NCBI RefSeq assembly: GCF_013911965.1
Contig: NZ_JACESE010000010.1
Coordinates: 1 to 64,000, forward strand
DNA length: 64,000 bases
Source of the DNA: Phenylobacterium sp.
Lineage (GTDB): Bacteria > Pseudomonadota > Alphaproteobacteria > Caulobacterales > Caulobacteraceae
Direction of reading: 5' to 3'
Notes under the pieces: model-generated
What the model was told of the DNA's origin: nothing
Database searches by the model: none
Seen by the model: only the letters and a program-made list of their open reading frames with translations
Shown: piece by piece, positions 10,226-19,783 of the stretch
Numbering within the stretch: the stretch's first letter is position 1
Layout: every line of letters starts with the position of its first letter
Translations under genes and position numbers: made by a program

Positions 10226-10720
10226 TCAGCGCGGGAGGCGCACGGCGTCCCAGAAGAGCGGCTTCAGCTCCGAGAAGAAGGCGTCCAGGCCGTAGCGGTC
10301 GCCCAGGGTGAAGAGGCCTTCCTCGTCGCGGTGCAGATAGCCGTTGGCGGCCAGCAGCAGCAGCTTGCGGCGCGCGCTTTCGCGCGGGATGCCGGTGATC
10401 TCCGACACGCTGAGGGCGTTCATGCCGCGCGCCGGCCGCACCGCGCCCGCCTCGGCGTTCATGGTTTCGGCGAGCTCCGCCAGGAGAAAGGTCAGGTAAA
10501 GGACATACTGGTCCAGATCTCCGTCGAAACGGGCCCGAATCCGGATCAGCGTCGCCGAGAGATGTCCGCCCCAGCGGTAGAAGAACCGCATGGCGTCCTG
10601 GTCGAGATAACCTGGCGTCGGCTCATCCCAGCAACGCCTTTCCTGGTGAGCATCGGAATTCTGGTCGCGAGAGGCGGTGGGTGGCCGCCCTTCATCCCTG
10701 TTTAGCAAGAACATGGTCAC
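10226..10720 (-). CDS. Winged-helix DNA-binding regulator, uncharacterised
   Basis: A 164-aa protein. Residues of about 105-145 hold a helix-turn-helix (ALSVSEITGIPRESARRKLLLL) followed by a wing (NGYLHRDEEGLFTLGD), as in MarR, IclR or Crp-type winged helices. The N-terminal half is a helical region with no ligand motif that I recognise. The start is uncertain; M at about residue 44 (MRFFYRWGG) is an alternative. It is convergent with the DnaQ-like gene 25 bp away, so the two form an inserted pair between dapE and dapD. Its upstream 10721-10890 region is relatively AT-rich and probably holds its promoter. Confidence 0.6.
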   Translation of the reverse strand: MTMFLLNRDEGRPPTASRDQNSDAHQERRCWDEPTPGYLDQDAMRFFYRWGGHLSATLIRIRARFDGDLDQYVLYLTFLLAELAETMNAEAGAVRPARGMNALSVSEITGIPRESARRKLLLLAANGYLHRDEEGLFTLGDRYGLDAFFSELKPLFWDAVRLPR

Positions 10721-10931
10721 CGCTCCGCCTATGGTTGACGTGGTATTAACGACGTCGGTACGTGTTATTCGGGCGAAGCGGCGACAACTTCTATTCGGTT
10801 TACGCGGTTATCTGAGGGGGAAGACTTTGTTAACCTAGAATAGAAGGGTCGCCGCTTCTGCGAATAAAACTAATCTACTCCACTATGCGGCGAAACGGCG
10901 GCGCCGCTCAAAATGAGCGAGTGACGCGCGG
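10721..10931. other. Intergenic region upstream of the winged-helix gene
   Basis: About 210 bp with lower GC than its surroundings, including TTGACGTGGTATTAACGACG near 10734 and a run with GTTAACCTAGAATAGAAG near 10830. It should contain the promoter of the minus-strand regulator gene. I cannot fix -35/-10 elements with confidence, and no small gene is evident. Confidence 0.35.
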
Positions 10932-10963
10932 AAAAAGCAGTCCCTGCCTGTGGATAGGCAGGG
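10932..10963 (-). terminator. Intrinsic terminator after dapD
   Basis: Read on the minus strand, CCCTGCCT and AGGCAGGG (10942-10949 and 10956-10963) form an 8-bp stem with a 6-nt loop, followed a few bases later by a run of five T. It is 42 nt past the dapD stop and would end the argB-HAD-dapD transcript. Confidence 0.75.
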
Positions 10964-11004
10964 GACGGGCGTAAACTGTGCGGCGGGCCGGAGACGGCTG
11001 GCGG

Positions 11005-11844
11005 TCAGTCGCGGAGCAGTTCGTTGACGCTGGTTTTCGACCGGGTCTGGGCGTCGACGGTCTTGACGATCACGGCGCAGTAGAGCGACGGACCCGCGCC
11101 GTGCGGATCGGGCAGGGAGCCCGGAACCACCACCGAATAGGGCGGCACCTCGCCGCGATGGACCTGGCCGGTCTTGCGGTCGACGATCTTGGTCGAGGCG
11201 GTGATGAAGACCCCCATGGAGAGGACGGCGCCCTCGCGCACGATGACGCCCTCGGCCACCTCGGACCGGGCGCCGATGAAGCAGCCGTCCTCGACGATGG
11301 TCGGATTGGCCTGCAGGGGCTCCAGCACGCCGCCGATGCCGGCCCCGCCGGAAATGTGCACGCCCTTGCCGATCTGGGCGCAGGAGCCGACGGTCGCCCA
11401 GGTGTCGACCATGGTTCCCTCGTCCACATAGGCGCCGATGTTCACGAAGGAGGGCATCAGCACCACGTTCCTGCCGACAAAGGCGCCGCGGCGGACGACG
11501 GCGCCGGGCACGGCCCGGAAGCCTGCCGCCTGGAACTGAGGCGCGTCCCAACCGTCGAACTTGGTCGGAACCTTGTCCCAATAGGGACCCGGCGCGCCCG
11601 CGTGCATGACGCTATTGGGATTGAGGCGGAAGGACAGCAGGATCGCCTGCTTGGCCCACTGGTGGACGATCCACTGGCCGTCCTCGGCGCGCTCAGCCAC
11701 CCGCAGCCGGCCCTCGTCGAGCAGGCGCAGGGTTTCGTCCACCGCCGTGCGCACGGGGCCCTTGGTCTCGACGGAGACGCCGTCGCGCCGCTCCCAGGCG
11801 GCTTCGATCTCGGTCTTCAGGTCGTCAAAGGTCACGGTGCTCAT
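11005..11844 (-). CDS. dapD: Tetrahydrodipicolinate N-succinyltransferase
   Basis: Succinyl-CoA-dependent step of DAP/lysine synthesis, upstream of DapE. 279 aa. The N-terminal helical domain is followed by a left-handed parallel beta-helix of hexapeptide repeats ([54 protein letters not shown]). Segments such as FRLNPNSVM and GSCAQIG are typical of DapD. The ATG overlaps the stop of the preceding HAD gene (11842-11846), so it is coupled to that gene and to argB. Confidence 0.95.
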   Translation of the reverse strand: MSTVTFDDLKTEIEAAWERRDGVSVETKGPVRTAVDETLRLLDEGRLRVAERAEDGQWIVHQWAKQAILLSFRLNPNSVMHAGAPGPYWDKVPTKFDGWDAPQFQAAGFRAVPGAVVRRGAFVGRNVVLMPSFVNIGAYVDEGTMVDTWATVGSCAQIGKGVHISGGAGIGGVLEPLQANPTIVEDGCFIGARSEVAEGVIVREGAVLSMGVFITASTKIVDRKTGQVHRGEVPPYSVVVPGSLPDPHGAGPSLYCAVIVKTVDAQTRSKTSVNELLRD

Positions 11845-12506
11845 CAGCGGGTCTCCCTCAGACGCGCGTTCGCCAGGAACGGCGCCAGCTTCTCGGTGCG
11901 GTGTTGGACGAAGGGGGCGCTCGAGGCCGGCGCGTGAGGGCCCACCAGGACGGTGGTCATGCCCAGAGCCGCCGCCGGCGCCAGGTTGCGCTCGGAATCC
12001 TCGAAGAAGGCGGTCGCGTCCGGCGCCAGGCCGTGGGCCTCCAGCATGGCGTCGAAGGCCGCCGGATCGGGCTTGGGGCGGAAGCCGAAGGACTCGATGT
12101 GGAAGACGTCGTCGAACAGATGGTCGAGGCCCAGATGCTTCAGCACCCGCTCGGCATGGATGTCGTCGGCGTTGGTGAAGATCAGCCGGCGGCCCGGCAG
12201 CCGGTCCAGGGCGGCCAGCAGCTCGGCGTCGTGGGCGAGCGCGTCGAGCGAAAGATCGTGGAAGAGGGCGTTGAACTCCAGCGGATCGACCCCGTGGTGC
12301 TCCATCAGCCCGCGAAGGGTGAGGCCGTGTTCGGCCAGGTAGCGTTTCTGCAGGGCGAAGGCCTCGTCCCGCGGCAGGCCGGTCACGCGCATCACGAAGC
12401 CGGTCATCCGCGCCTCGATCTCGCTCATGAAGCCGGACTCGGCCGGGTAGAGCGTGTTGTCGAGGTCGAACAGCCAGGTGTCGATATGGACGAGATCGGC
12501 GCTCAT
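11844..12506 (-). CDS. HAD-family pyrimidine 5'-nucleotidase-like phosphatase
   Basis: A 220-aa HAD hydrolase. Motif [10 protein letters not shown] with the two catalytic Asp, motif II FTNADD, motif III region with GFRPKPDP (Lys) and motif [11 protein letters not shown] are all present. The layout (small helical cap after motif I, Sdt1-like) matches proteins named pyrimidine 5'-nucleotidase. It overlaps argB by 4 bp upstream and dapD by 1 bp or more downstream, so it is the middle gene of a three-gene operon. The natural substrate is not deducible. Confidence 0.85.
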   Translation of the reverse strand: MSADLVHIDTWLFDLDNTLYPAESGFMSEIEARMTGFVMRVTGLPRDEAFALQKRYLAEHGLTLRGLMEHHGVDPLEFNALFHDLSLDALAHDAELLAALDRLPGRRLIFTNADDIHAERVLKHLGLDHLFDDVFHIESFGFRPKPDPAAFDAMLEAHGLAPDATAFFEDSERNLAPAAALGMTTVLVGPHAPASSAPFVQHRTEKLAPFLANARLRETR

Positions 12507-13417
12507 GCCGAGATCAGGGTGCCTGCGCCGTGCTCGGTGAAGAGCTCGACCAGCATGGCGTGGGGCCGGCGGCCGTCCAGGATGACCACCGCCTCGACGC
12601 CGGATTCGACGGCGTTGATGGCGGTCTCCAGCTTGGGGATCATGCCGCCCGTGGCCACGCCCGAAGCGATGGCCTCGCGGGCCTCGGCCACGCTCATCTG
12701 GCGGATCAGCTCGCCATTGGCGTCCAGCACGCCCTTCACGTCGGTCAGCAGCAGCATGCGCTTGGCGCGCAGCGCCCCGGCCAGGGCGCCGGCGACCGTG
12801 TCGGCGTTGATGTTGTAGGTCTCGCCATCCTTCGACACGCCGATGGGGGCGACGACGGGCACATAGTCCTCGTCGGCGTAGAGCAGGGCCTCGATCAGCT
12901 TGGGATCGACCTTGGTGGGTTCGCCCACATAGCCCAGGTCCACCGCCTGTTCGATCTGGCTGTCGGGGTCCTTGCGGGTGCGAACCGCCTTCTCGACGGT
13001 GATCAGCCGGGCGTCCTTGCCCGACAGGCCGACGCCGCGCACATCGGCCTCGGCGCCGGCGAGCGTGATCCAGTTGGCGATCTCCTTGTTGATGGCGCCC
13101 GACAGCACCATCTCGGCGACCTCCATGGTGGCCGCGTCGGTCACGCGCAGCCCGTCGACGAAGCTCGACTTCACCCCGGCCTTGTCCAGCATGCGCGAGA
13201 TCTGCGGACCGCCGCCGTGGACGACGACGGGATGGACGCCCAGCATCTTCAGGAGCACCGCGTCGGCGGCGAACAGCTTGGCCACCGACTCCTCGCCCAT
13301 GGCGTGGCCGCCGTACTTGATGACGACGGTTTCGCGGTCGTAGTGCTGGATGAAGGGCAGGGCCTCGGCCAGGGTCCTGGCGGTCGCCCAGCCTTCTTCT
13401 TCGGGGATATCGGTCAC
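12503..13417 (-). CDS. argB: Acetylglutamate kinase
   Basis: Phosphorylates N-acetylglutamate in arginine synthesis. 304 aa, amino acid kinase fold: [10 protein letters not shown] at the N-terminus, [12 protein letters not shown], the GLRVTDA segment and [29 protein letters not shown] near the C-terminal half. The start is GTG at 13417 ([10 protein letters not shown]), which has a good Shine-Dalgarno (GAAGGGAG) about 10 nt upstream. The open frame runs 31 codons further, with no similarity. First gene of argB-HAD-dapD. Confidence 0.94.
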   Translation of the reverse strand: MTDIPEEEGWATARTLAEALPFIQHYDRETVVIKYGGHAMGEESVAKLFAADAVLLKMLGVHPVVVHGGGPQISRMLDKAGVKSSFVDGLRVTDAATMEVAEMVLSGAINKEIANWITLAGAEADVRGVGLSGKDARLITVEKAVRTRKDPDSQIEQAVDLGYVGEPTKVDPKLIEALLYADEDYVPVVAPIGVSKDGETYNINADTVAGALAGALRAKRMLLLTDVKGVLDANGELIRQMSVAEAREAIASGVATGGMIPKLETAINAVESGVEAVVILDGRRPHAMLVELFTEHGAGTLISA

Positions 13418-13608
13418 GTGGCGCGGGCTCCCTTCAGGTCGGAGCGCCCCGATAGCGGACGCAGGGCCTGCTGTCACCCAGCGCCCGATCCTTCGGCGCC
13501 CGGGCGCCATTCGATCCTCGGGGCATGATCTTCGAATCGACGGGCGCGCAGCGGGCGCTTATGCCCAGGCTCTGGCCCCGGCGGGGCCGCCGAGTCGGGG
13601 AGCTTGCC

Positions 13609-14889
13609 ATGAATCCGAAGAACTTCAGCCGCCTGGCCGCAGGCCTCGCCCTGGCCGCCCTGGCCGGGGCCGCGCAGGCCGAGACCGTCGTCGTCCGCGC
13701 CGCGCGCCTGCTCGATCCGGCCACCGGCCAGATGACCGCCGATCCCGTGGTGGTGATCACGGACGGCAAGGTGACGCGCGTCGGATCGGGGGCGGCGGCC
13801 GCGCCGGAGGGGGCGACGGAGATCCGCCTGCCGGGCGTGACCCTGCTGCCCGGCCTGATCGACATGCACGTCCATCTGACCTCCACCCCGGTTTATGGCG
13901 GCTACAACTACCTTCAGTTCTCCGACGCCTTCTGGACGGCGGTCGGGACCGCCAATGCGAAGAAGACGCTGGAGGCGGGCTTCACCACGGTGCGCAACGT
14001 CGGCTCGGAATTCTATGGCGACGTCGGCCTGCGCGAGGCGATCGACGAGGGCCACATCCCCGGCCCGCGCATCGTGACGGCGGCCTATTCCTTCGGCGCC
14101 ACCGGCGGGCACTGCGACTCGACCTTCTTCCCGCCCTCGATGGAGGAGAAGAGCCCCTATGTCGCCGACAGCGCCGACGAGGCGCGGCGCAACGTCCGGA
14201 CGCTTCGCAAGTACGGGGCCCAGGTGATCAAGATCTGCGCCACCGGCGGCGTCTTCTCCCGCGGGACGGAGCCGGGCGTGCAGCAGATGTCGCTGGACGA
14301 GATCAAGGTCGTCACCGAAGCCGCCCACATGGCCGGCCTGAAGGTGGCCGCCCACGCCCACGGCGCGCCGGGCATCAAGGCCGCCATTCTGGGCGACGTC
14401 GACACCATCGAGCACGCCAGCCTGGTGGACGACGAGGGCATCCGGCTGGCCCGCGAGCACGGGGCCTATTTCAGCATGGATATCTACAACACCGAGTACA
14501 CCCAGTCCGAAGGGCGCAAGAACGGCGTGCTGGAGGACAATCTGCGCAAGGACCGCGACATCGCCGAGATCCAGCGGGAGAACTTCCGCAAGGCGCTGAG
14601 GGCGGGCGTGAAGATGGTCTACGGCACCGACGCCGGGGTCTATCCGCATGGGGACAACGGCAAGCAGTTCGCCGTCATGGTCCGCTATGGCGCAACGCCG
14701 CTGCAGGCGATCCAGTCGGCGACCGTCACGGCCGCCGAAGCGCTGGGGCAGGAGGGTCAGGTCGGGGTGGTCGCGCCCGGCGCCTGGGGCGACCTGGTCG
14801 GCGTGGCCGGCGATCCGCTGGCCGACGTCGCCCTGCTCGAGGCGCCGGTCTTCGTGATGAAGGGCGGCGAAGTGGTGAAGCAGCCCTGA
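13609..14889 (+). CDS. Secreted metal-dependent amidohydrolase (Xaa-Pro / Xaa-Arg dipeptidase type)
   Basis: A 426-aa amidohydrolase-superfamily enzyme with a clear signal peptide (LAAGLALAALAGAAQA), so probably periplasmic. Metal ligands: GLIDMHVHL (HxH), KICATGG (the carboxylated Lys site), AAHAHG and IEHAS (His), and GTDAGVYPHG (Asp). This pattern is that of the imidazolonepropionase-like group, which includes the Caulobacter L-Xaa-L-Arg/Lys dipeptidases; the exact substrate is not shown. ATG 13609 has GGGGAG upstream. It stands alone between argB (divergent) and engB (convergent). Confidence 0.85.
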   Translation: MNPKNFSRLAAGLALAALAGAAQAETVVVRAARLLDPATGQMTADPVVVITDGKVTRVGSGAAAAPEGATEIRLPGVTLLPGLIDMHVHLTSTPVYGGYNYLQFSDAFWTAVGTANAKKTLEAGFTTVRNVGSEFYGDVGLREAIDEGHIPGPRIVTAAYSFGATGGHCDSTFFPPSMEEKSPYVADSADEARRNVRTLRKYGAQVIKICATGGVFSRGTEPGVQQMSLDEIKVVTEAAHMAGLKVAAHAHGAPGIKAAILGDVDTIEHASLVDDEGIRLAREHGAYFSMDIYNTEYTQSEGRKNGVLEDNLRKDRDIAEIQRENFRKALRAGVKMVYGTDAGVYPHGDNGKQFAVMVRYGATPLQAIQSATVTAAEALGQEGQVGVVAPGAWGDLVGVAGDPLADVALLEAPVFVMKGGEVVKQP

Positions 14890-14905
14890 GGTCGGACGCG
14901 GCCGG

Positions 14906-15565
14906 CTAGATCTCGCCGATCTCGCAGGCCGCGGCGATCTCGGCCCGCAGCTCGGCCAGGCCCTGGCCCTTCTCCGAGGAGGTGGCGATCACCCTCGGAA
15001 AGGCGGCCGGGCGCTTGGCGATGGCCTTCAGGGTCTTCTCGCGCATCGCCTCGACCTCGGCGGGCTTCAGCTTGTCGGCCTTGGTGAGCACGATCTGGTA
15101 GGAGACCGCGGCGGTGTCGAAGGCGTCCATGGGCTCGTTGTCCACCGCCTTCAGCCCGTGGCGGGCGTCGATCAGCAGATAGGCCCGCTTCAGGTTCGGC
15201 CGGCCGCGCAGATAGTCCCGGCCCAGGTTCTGGAACTTCTTCACCTCGGACTTCGACGCCCGCGCCCAGCCGTAGCCGGGCAGGTCGACCAGCCGCAGGC
15301 GATCGTCCAGCACGAAGAAGTTCACCTCCCGCGTCCGCCCCGGCTCGTTGGAGGCCCGCGCCAGGTGCTTCTGCCCCACCAGGGCGTTGATCAGCGAGGA
15401 CTTGCCGACGTTGGAGCGGCCGGCGAAGGCCACCTCCGGCAGGTCCGGCGCCGGCAGGCCGTCGATGGAGACGGCGCCCATCATGAACTCCGCCTTGCGG
15501 GCGAAGAGGATGCGCGCCTGCTCCAGGGCCTCGGCGTCGAAGATCTCCTCGGGGGGCTGGCTCAC
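14906..15565 (-). CDS. engB: Ribosome biogenesis GTPase EngB/YsxC
   Basis: A 219-aa essential-type GTPase involved in large-subunit assembly. G1 [15 protein letters not shown]2 [11 protein letters not shown]3 DLPGYGWA, G4 LTKADK and G5 ATSSEKG are all visible. Its start overlaps the yidC stop by 4 bp (15562-15565). Last gene of the rpmH-rnpA-yidC-engB block; it is often written yihA in enteric bacteria. Confidence 0.95.
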   Translation of the reverse strand: MSQPPEEIFDAEALEQARILFARKAEFMMGAVSIDGLPAPDLPEVAFAGRSNVGKSSLINALVGQKHLARASNEPGRTREVNFFVLDDRLRLVDLPGYGWARASKSEVKKFQNLGRDYLRGRPNLKRAYLLIDARHGLKAVDNEPMDAFDTAAVSYQIVLTKADKLKPAEVEAMREKTLKAIAKRPAAFPRVIATSSEKGQGLAELRAEIAAACEIGEI

Positions 15566-17364
15566 CCGGCGGCCTTCTTGCCGGTGAAGCGGCCGATCAG
15601 GCTGTCGATCGGGTTATCCACCTTGAAGCGGCGCATGATGATGTACTGCTGGATGATCGTCAGGACGTTGTTCCAGGTCCAGTAGATCAGGAGGCCGGCG
15701 GCGAACGGCGCCATGATGAAGGTGAACATGATCGGCATCAGCTGGAAGATGCGCTGCTGGATCGGATCACCCGCCGGCGGGTTCATCGCCGTGGTCAGCC
15801 ACATGGTGAAGCCGTAGAGCAGCGGCAGCACGCCCAGGTGCAGCGGCCCGTTCAGGAAGCTTCCGATCAGCGGCGCTGTCGAGGGATCCCACGGAATGGC
15901 GCCGAACAGGTTGAAGATGGTCGTCGGATCACGCGCCGACAGGTCCTGGATCCAGCCGTAGAAGGGCGCGTGCCGCATCTCGATCGTGACGGTCAGAACC
16001 TTGTAGAGCGCGTAGAAGACAGGGATCTGCAGCAGCATGGGCAGACAGCCCGTCAGCGGATTGATCTTCTCTTTCTGATAGAGGCCGAGCAGCTCCTGCT
16101 GCTGCTTGGCCGGGTCGTCCTTGTACTTCTTGCGCAGCTCCTCGATCTGGGGCTGCACCTTCTTCATCTTGGTCAGCGACTCGTAGCTCTTGTTGGCGAG
16201 CGGGAAGAAGACCAGCTTCACCACGACGGTGAGCGCCAGGATGGCCAGGCCGACATTGCCGATGTGCTGGTAGAGCCAGTGCAGGAACGAGAACAGCGGC
16301 CGGGTGAAGAACCAGAAGTTCCCCCAGTCCACGGCGTTGTCCAGGCGCGGGATGTCGAGGTTCCGCTCGTAGGCCTTCAGCACCGGAACGGTCTTGGCGC
16401 CGGCGAACAGGCGGGTCGTCTCGGTGATCTGGCGGCCGGGCGCGATGGTGTGCGGCTGGCCCACATAGTTGGCCTCGAAGATCTCCAGGCCGCCGCCGGC
16501 GTCGGTGACGCGGAACTCGCCCTTGATCTGCTCGTCCTGATTGGGGACGAGCGCGGCCAGCCAGTACTTGTCGGTGATGCCGAGCCAGCCGCCGGTGGAG
16601 GTGACCTCCGGCCCGCCGTCCTTCGCCCACTTCTTGTACTTGACCAGGCGCAGCTCGTCGCCGAGCCAGCCGACGGCGCCCTCGTGGACGATCTGGTTGC
16701 GGCCGAGGTCGTCGGGCACGCCCTGGCGCTGAACCGAGGCGTAGGGGGCGAGCGTGACGGCCGACGCGCCCGTGTTGGCCACCGTGTCGGTGACCGTGAA
16801 CATGTAGCGATCGTCCACGGCGATCTGGCGGGTGAAGGTCAGGCCCTGGCCGTTGGAGTAGCGCAGGGTGACCGGCGAATCCGGCGCCAGCCGCTCGCCC
16901 TCGATGACCGTCCAGCGGGTGTCGGGCGTGGGCAGGCCGGCGAGGTTCGCCCCCGTCCAGCCGAACTCGGCGAACCAGGCGTGCTCGGCGCCTTCGGGAC
17001 GCAGCAGCTCCACGGGCGGGGCGTCCGCATCGACAGTCGTGCGGTAGTCCGTCAGGAAGAGATCGTCGATGCGCGCGCCGCGCAGGGCGATGGAGCCCGA
17101 CAGGGCGGGCGTGGCCACCGGCACCCGCGGCGTCGTCGCGACCACCGTCGCCCGGTCCGCCAGCTGGGCCGCAGTCGCCGGCAGGGAGTCCGGCGCGCCG
17201 ACCGTATTGGTGCCCGGGGCGACGGGCGCGGCGGCGGCGGCCCGCTCGGCCTCCGCTTGGCGCCGCTTGGCCGCCGGCTCGATCACCAGGAACTGGTAGA
17301 CGATCAGGATGATGACCGCGCTGACCACGAAGATGATCGTGTTGCGGGTGTTTTCGTTTTGCAT
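15562..17364 (-). CDS. yidC: Membrane protein insertase YidC
   Basis: A 600-aa Oxa1/YidC insertase, full Gram-negative length. N-terminal helix ([20 protein letters not shown]), a large periplasmic P1 beta domain (about 60-350), then five C-terminal helices with the cytoplasmic hairpin [19 protein letters not shown] and the [20 protein letters not shown] helix. It inserts proteins alone or with SecYEG. rnpA ends 12 nt upstream. The yidD gene that often sits between rnpA and yidC is instead at 47647. Confidence 0.96.
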   Translation of the reverse strand: MQNENTRNTIIFVVSAVIILIVYQFLVIEPAAKRRQAEAERAAAAAPVAPGTNTVGAPDSLPATAAQLADRATVVATTPRVPVATPALSGSIALRGARIDDLFLTDYRTTVDADAPPVELLRPEGAEHAWFAEFGWTGANLAGLPTPDTRWTVIEGERLAPDSPVTLRYSNGQGLTFTRQIAVDDRYMFTVTDTVANTGASAVTLAPYASVQRQGVPDDLGRNQIVHEGAVGWLGDELRLVKYKKWAKDGGPEVTSTGGWLGITDKYWLAALVPNQDEQIKGEFRVTDAGGGLEIFEANYVGQPHTIAPGRQITETTRLFAGAKTVPVLKAYERNLDIPRLDNAVDWGNFWFFTRPLFSFLHWLYQHIGNVGLAILALTVVVKLVFFPLANKSYESLTKMKKVQPQIEELRKKYKDDPAKQQQELLGLYQKEKINPLTGCLPMLLQIPVFYALYKVLTVTIEMRHAPFYGWIQDLSARDPTTIFNLFGAIPWDPSTAPLIGSFLNGPLHLGVLPLLYGFTMWLTTAMNPPAGDPIQQRIFQLMPIMFTFIMAPFAAGLLIYWTWNNVLTIIQQYIIMRRFKVDNPIDSLIGRFTGKKAAG

Positions 17365-17376
17365 GGAGACGCGCGC

Positions 17377-17775
17377 TCAGGCGGAAGGGGAGGATGCGGT
17401 CGCAGACGGACGCGCCTGCCGGTCGCTTTCGGCCGCGAGGCTTATCAGCGCGCTTTTCACATCGTCAAGCAGACGTGGCCACGCACGGGTGGGCGCGCCG
17501 CCGCGGGCGATCAGCACATAGTCGTGTCCGGGCTGGGCGAAGTCGGGCAGGACGAGCCGGGCGGCCTCGCGCATCCGGCGCTTGGCGCGGTTGCGGACGA
17601 CGGCGCCGCCGACCTTGCGGGTGGCGGTGAATCCGACACGGACCAACGGGTCGGCGTCGCTTCGGTCGCGGGCCTGCACGACCACGGCGCCGCGCGCACA
17701 CGAAAACGCCCGCGCCGCGGCCAGGAAGTCCGGCCGCTTGCGCAGGCGTTCGATCTTGATAGGGGCGTCGGTCAC
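17377..17775 (-). CDS. rnpA: Ribonuclease P protein component
   Basis: 132 aa. Core motif RNRAKRRMREAAR (RNR box) and the N-terminal LRKRPDFLAAAR are typical of RnpA, which helps the catalytic RNA process tRNA 5' ends. The start is GTG at 17775. A disordered Ser/Ala-rich tail follows the domain. It lies 35 nt after rpmH in the canonical order. Confidence 0.94.
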   Translation of the reverse strand: MTDAPIKIERLRKRPDFLAAARAFSCARGAVVVQARDRSDADPLVRVGFTATRKVGGAVVRNRAKRRMREAARLVLPDFAQPGHDYVLIARGGAPTRAWPRLLDDVKSALISLAAESDRQARPSATASSPSA

Positions 17776-17810
17776 GCCGACACCTCAATGCCGCTTAAGG
17801 CTGAACGCCC

Positions 17811-17945
17811 TCAGGCGCTCAGACGCTTGCGGCCCTTGGCGCGGCGGCGCTGAATGACCTTTTGGCCATTCTTGGTGGCCATGCGCGCGCGGAAGCCGTG
17901 ACGGCGCTTACGCACGAGTCGGGACGGCTGAAAGGTCCGCTTCAC
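17811..17945 (-). CDS. rpmH: 50S ribosomal protein L34
   Basis: A 44-aa ORF reading [18 protein letters not shown] with the rest rich in Arg and Lys and ending GRKRLSA: exactly the L34 pattern. The start codon is GTG at 17945. First gene of the rpmH-rnpA-yidC-engB group; the 88 bp upstream to map (18034) should hold its promoter. Confidence 0.97.
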   Translation of the reverse strand: MKRTFQPSRLVRKRRHGFRARMATKNGQKVIQRRRAKGRKRLSA

Positions 17946-18033
17946 GTTGGTGGCTCCAGGTCAGAAAAACGAGCCGCGGTGGATACTGGAAAGGCCTGGC
18001 CCCGTCAACCGCTGTGCGCCCGATAGTTTGGTT

Positions 18034-18783
18034 TCAGGCCGCCAGGGTCAGGATGACCGGGCCGTTCTTCGTCGCCACCAGCGTGTGTTCGTACTGCACC
18101 GCCGGGCCGCCGCGGCTGGGCCGCAGGGTCCACCCGTCGTCGAGCTCGTCCACCCAGTCGTCGCCGAGCGCCAGGAAGGGCTCGATGGTGAAGACCAGGC
18201 CCTCGCCGATGGTGCGGCGGTCGGCGGGGTCGTACCAGGTGGCCAGGCCCTCGGGCTCCTCGTGCAGGGATCGGCCGACGCCGTGGCTCGCCAGGTTGCG
18301 GATCAGGGTGTAGCCGTTCTTCCGCGCGAAGCCCTCCACGCCCTTGCCGATGGCGTTCAGCGGCGCGCCGGGGCGCACGGCGCGGATGCCGCTCCACATG
18401 GCGCGGCGGCCGTCGCGGCACAGGCGCTCGATCGTCTTGGAGACCGGCGGCACGGCGAAGCTGGCGCCCGTATCGCCATAGAAGCCGTCGAGCTCGGCCG
18501 AGACGTCGATGTTCACCAGGTCGCCCGCGGCGATCCTCCGGTCCCCGGGAATGCCGTGGGCGACGTCGGGGCCGACGGAGATGCAGGTGGCGCCCGGGAA
18601 GCCGTAGGCCAGCTCCGGCGCCGAGCGCGCCCCCTCGGCCTCCAGCAGGGCGCGGCCGATGTCGTCCAGCTCCTTGGTGGTCATGCCGGGCTCCAGGGCC
18701 TGGCCCATGGCTTCCAGGGTCCGCGCGACGATCCGGCCGATCTTGCGCAGGGCCTCGAGTTCGTCGTCGCTGGTGATGGTCAT
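18034..18783 (-). CDS. map: Methionine aminopeptidase, type I
   Basis: A 249-aa pita-bread metallopeptidase that removes N-terminal Met after deformylation. Visible: HGIPGDRRI region, NIDVSAELDGFYGDTG (two metal Asp), SHGVGRSLHEEP (His), FTIEPFL (Glu) and EHTLVAT (Glu). The extra 10 or so C-terminal residues are ordinary. It is followed in transcription direction by the rpmH promoter gap and preceded by the oxidoreductase gene 16 nt upstream. Confidence 0.94.
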   Translation of the reverse strand: MTITSDDELEALRKIGRIVARTLEAMGQALEPGMTTKELDDIGRALLEAEGARSAPELAYGFPGATCISVGPDVAHGIPGDRRIAAGDLVNIDVSAELDGFYGDTGASFAVPPVSKTIERLCRDGRRAMWSGIRAVRPGAPLNAIGKGVEGFARKNGYTLIRNLASHGVGRSLHEEPEGLATWYDPADRRTIGEGLVFTIEPFLALGDDWVDELDDGWTLRPSRGGPAVQYEHTLVATKNGPVILTLAA

Positions 18784-18799
18784 CTCGGAAGCTCCGCGG

Positions 18800-19783
18800 T
18801 CACAGATCGGGCCGGATCACGGCCTTTCCGACCACCTTGCGCTCGGCGAGGCTGTCGAAGGCGGCGCGCCAGTCGGCCAGAGGGTACTCCGCATGCACCC
18901 GGGGCGTCACCTTCCCCTCGCGCGCCAGGGCCCAGACGGCCTCCTGGTTCTCGCGGCCCTTTTCAGGGAACCTGCGGCCGTACTCGCCGGCCCGCACGCC
19001 CATCAACGAGAAGCCTTTGATCAGGGCGAGATTGACCGGCAGCGTCGGCAGCCGGCCCGAGGTGAAGCCGATGGAGAGGATCCGGCCGTTGAAGGCCACG
19101 CAGCGGACGCTCTCGTCGAAGACGTCGCCGCCGACGGGGTCATAGACGATGTCGGCCCCGGCGCCGCCGGTGATCGCCTTGACCGCCTCGCGGAAACCGC
19201 CAGTGACATTGACCGTGGCCTCGGGCCGGTAGGCCTCCCGCACGATGGCCAGCTTCTCGTCCGAGGCCGAGGCGGCGATCACCTTGCACCCCAGCTGACG
19301 GGCCAGGTCGACCGCGGCCAGGCCGACCCCGCCGGCGGCGCCGTGGACGAGCACCCATTCGCCGGCCTCCGCCTGGGCGCGGCGGACCAGGGCCACATAG
19401 GCGGTCAGATAGGCGGTGGCGTAGCCGGCCGCTTCGGAGAAGGAGAGGCGCTCCGGCTTCGGCCTGAGCCCCAGGGCGGGGGTGACGGCCAGCTCCGAGA
19501 ATCCGCCGATGCGCGCGCCGCCGACCACGGCGTCGCCGATCCGGAAGCGGTCCACGCCTTCGCCCAGGGCCTCCACCTCGCCGGCGATCTCCATGCCGGG
19601 AATGAAGGGCAGGGGCGGCTTGTGCTGGTACTCGCCGCGCGTCTGCAGCAGGTCGGGGAAGTTGACGGCCGCTGCCCTGACCCGGACCCGCACCTCGCCG
19701 GGCCCCGGCGTCGGCGTCTCGACCGACTTCAGGACGCAGCCGCCGTAGTCGGGCGCCAGCTCTTCGACGACCAACGCCCTCAC
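18800..19783 (-). CDS. NADPH:quinone oxidoreductase-like MDR enzyme
   Basis: A 327-aa zinc-independent medium-chain dehydrogenase/reductase. N-terminal GroES-like domain (VNFPDLLQTRGEY, PFIPGMEIAGEV) and nucleotide-binding HGAAGGVGLAAVDLARQLG, then YDPVGGDVF. This matches the quinone reductase/crotonyl-CoA reductase-like group; the zinc-binding cysteines of alcohol dehydrogenases are absent. The start is GTG 19783, overlapping the TetR gene stop by 4 bp (GTGA), so the TetR protein probably controls this enzyme and itself. Confidence 0.87.
   Translation of the reverse strand: MRALVVEELAPDYGGCVLKSVETPTPGPGEVRVRVRAAAVNFPDLLQTRGEYQHKPPLPFIPGMEIAGEVEALGEGVDRFRIGDAVVGGARIGGFSELAVTPALGLRPKPERLSFSEAAGYATAYLTAYVALVRRAQAEAGEWVLVHGAAGGVGLAAVDLARQLGCKVIAASASDEKLAIVREAYRPEATVNVTGGFREAVKAITGGAGADIVYDPVGGDVFDESVRCVAFNGRILSIGFTSGRLPTLPVNLALIKGFSLMGVRAGEYGRRFPEKGRENQEAVWALAREGKVTPRVHAEYPLADWRAAFDSLAERKVVGKAVIRPDL

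Noticed and set aside
10214-10241. Inverted repeat between the DnaQ-like and winged-helix genes as a terminator
   Set aside because: Seven-bp stem with a 14-nt loop and no T tract; too weak.
13495-13508. GGCGCCCGGGCGCC palindrome upstream of the amidohydrolase as an operator
   Set aside because: A GC-only palindrome is expected by chance at this base composition, with no second copy.
13418-13510. N-terminal extension of ArgB from an upstream ATG
   Set aside because: The GTG at 13417 has a strong Shine-Dalgarno and gives the usual family length; the extension has no similarity.
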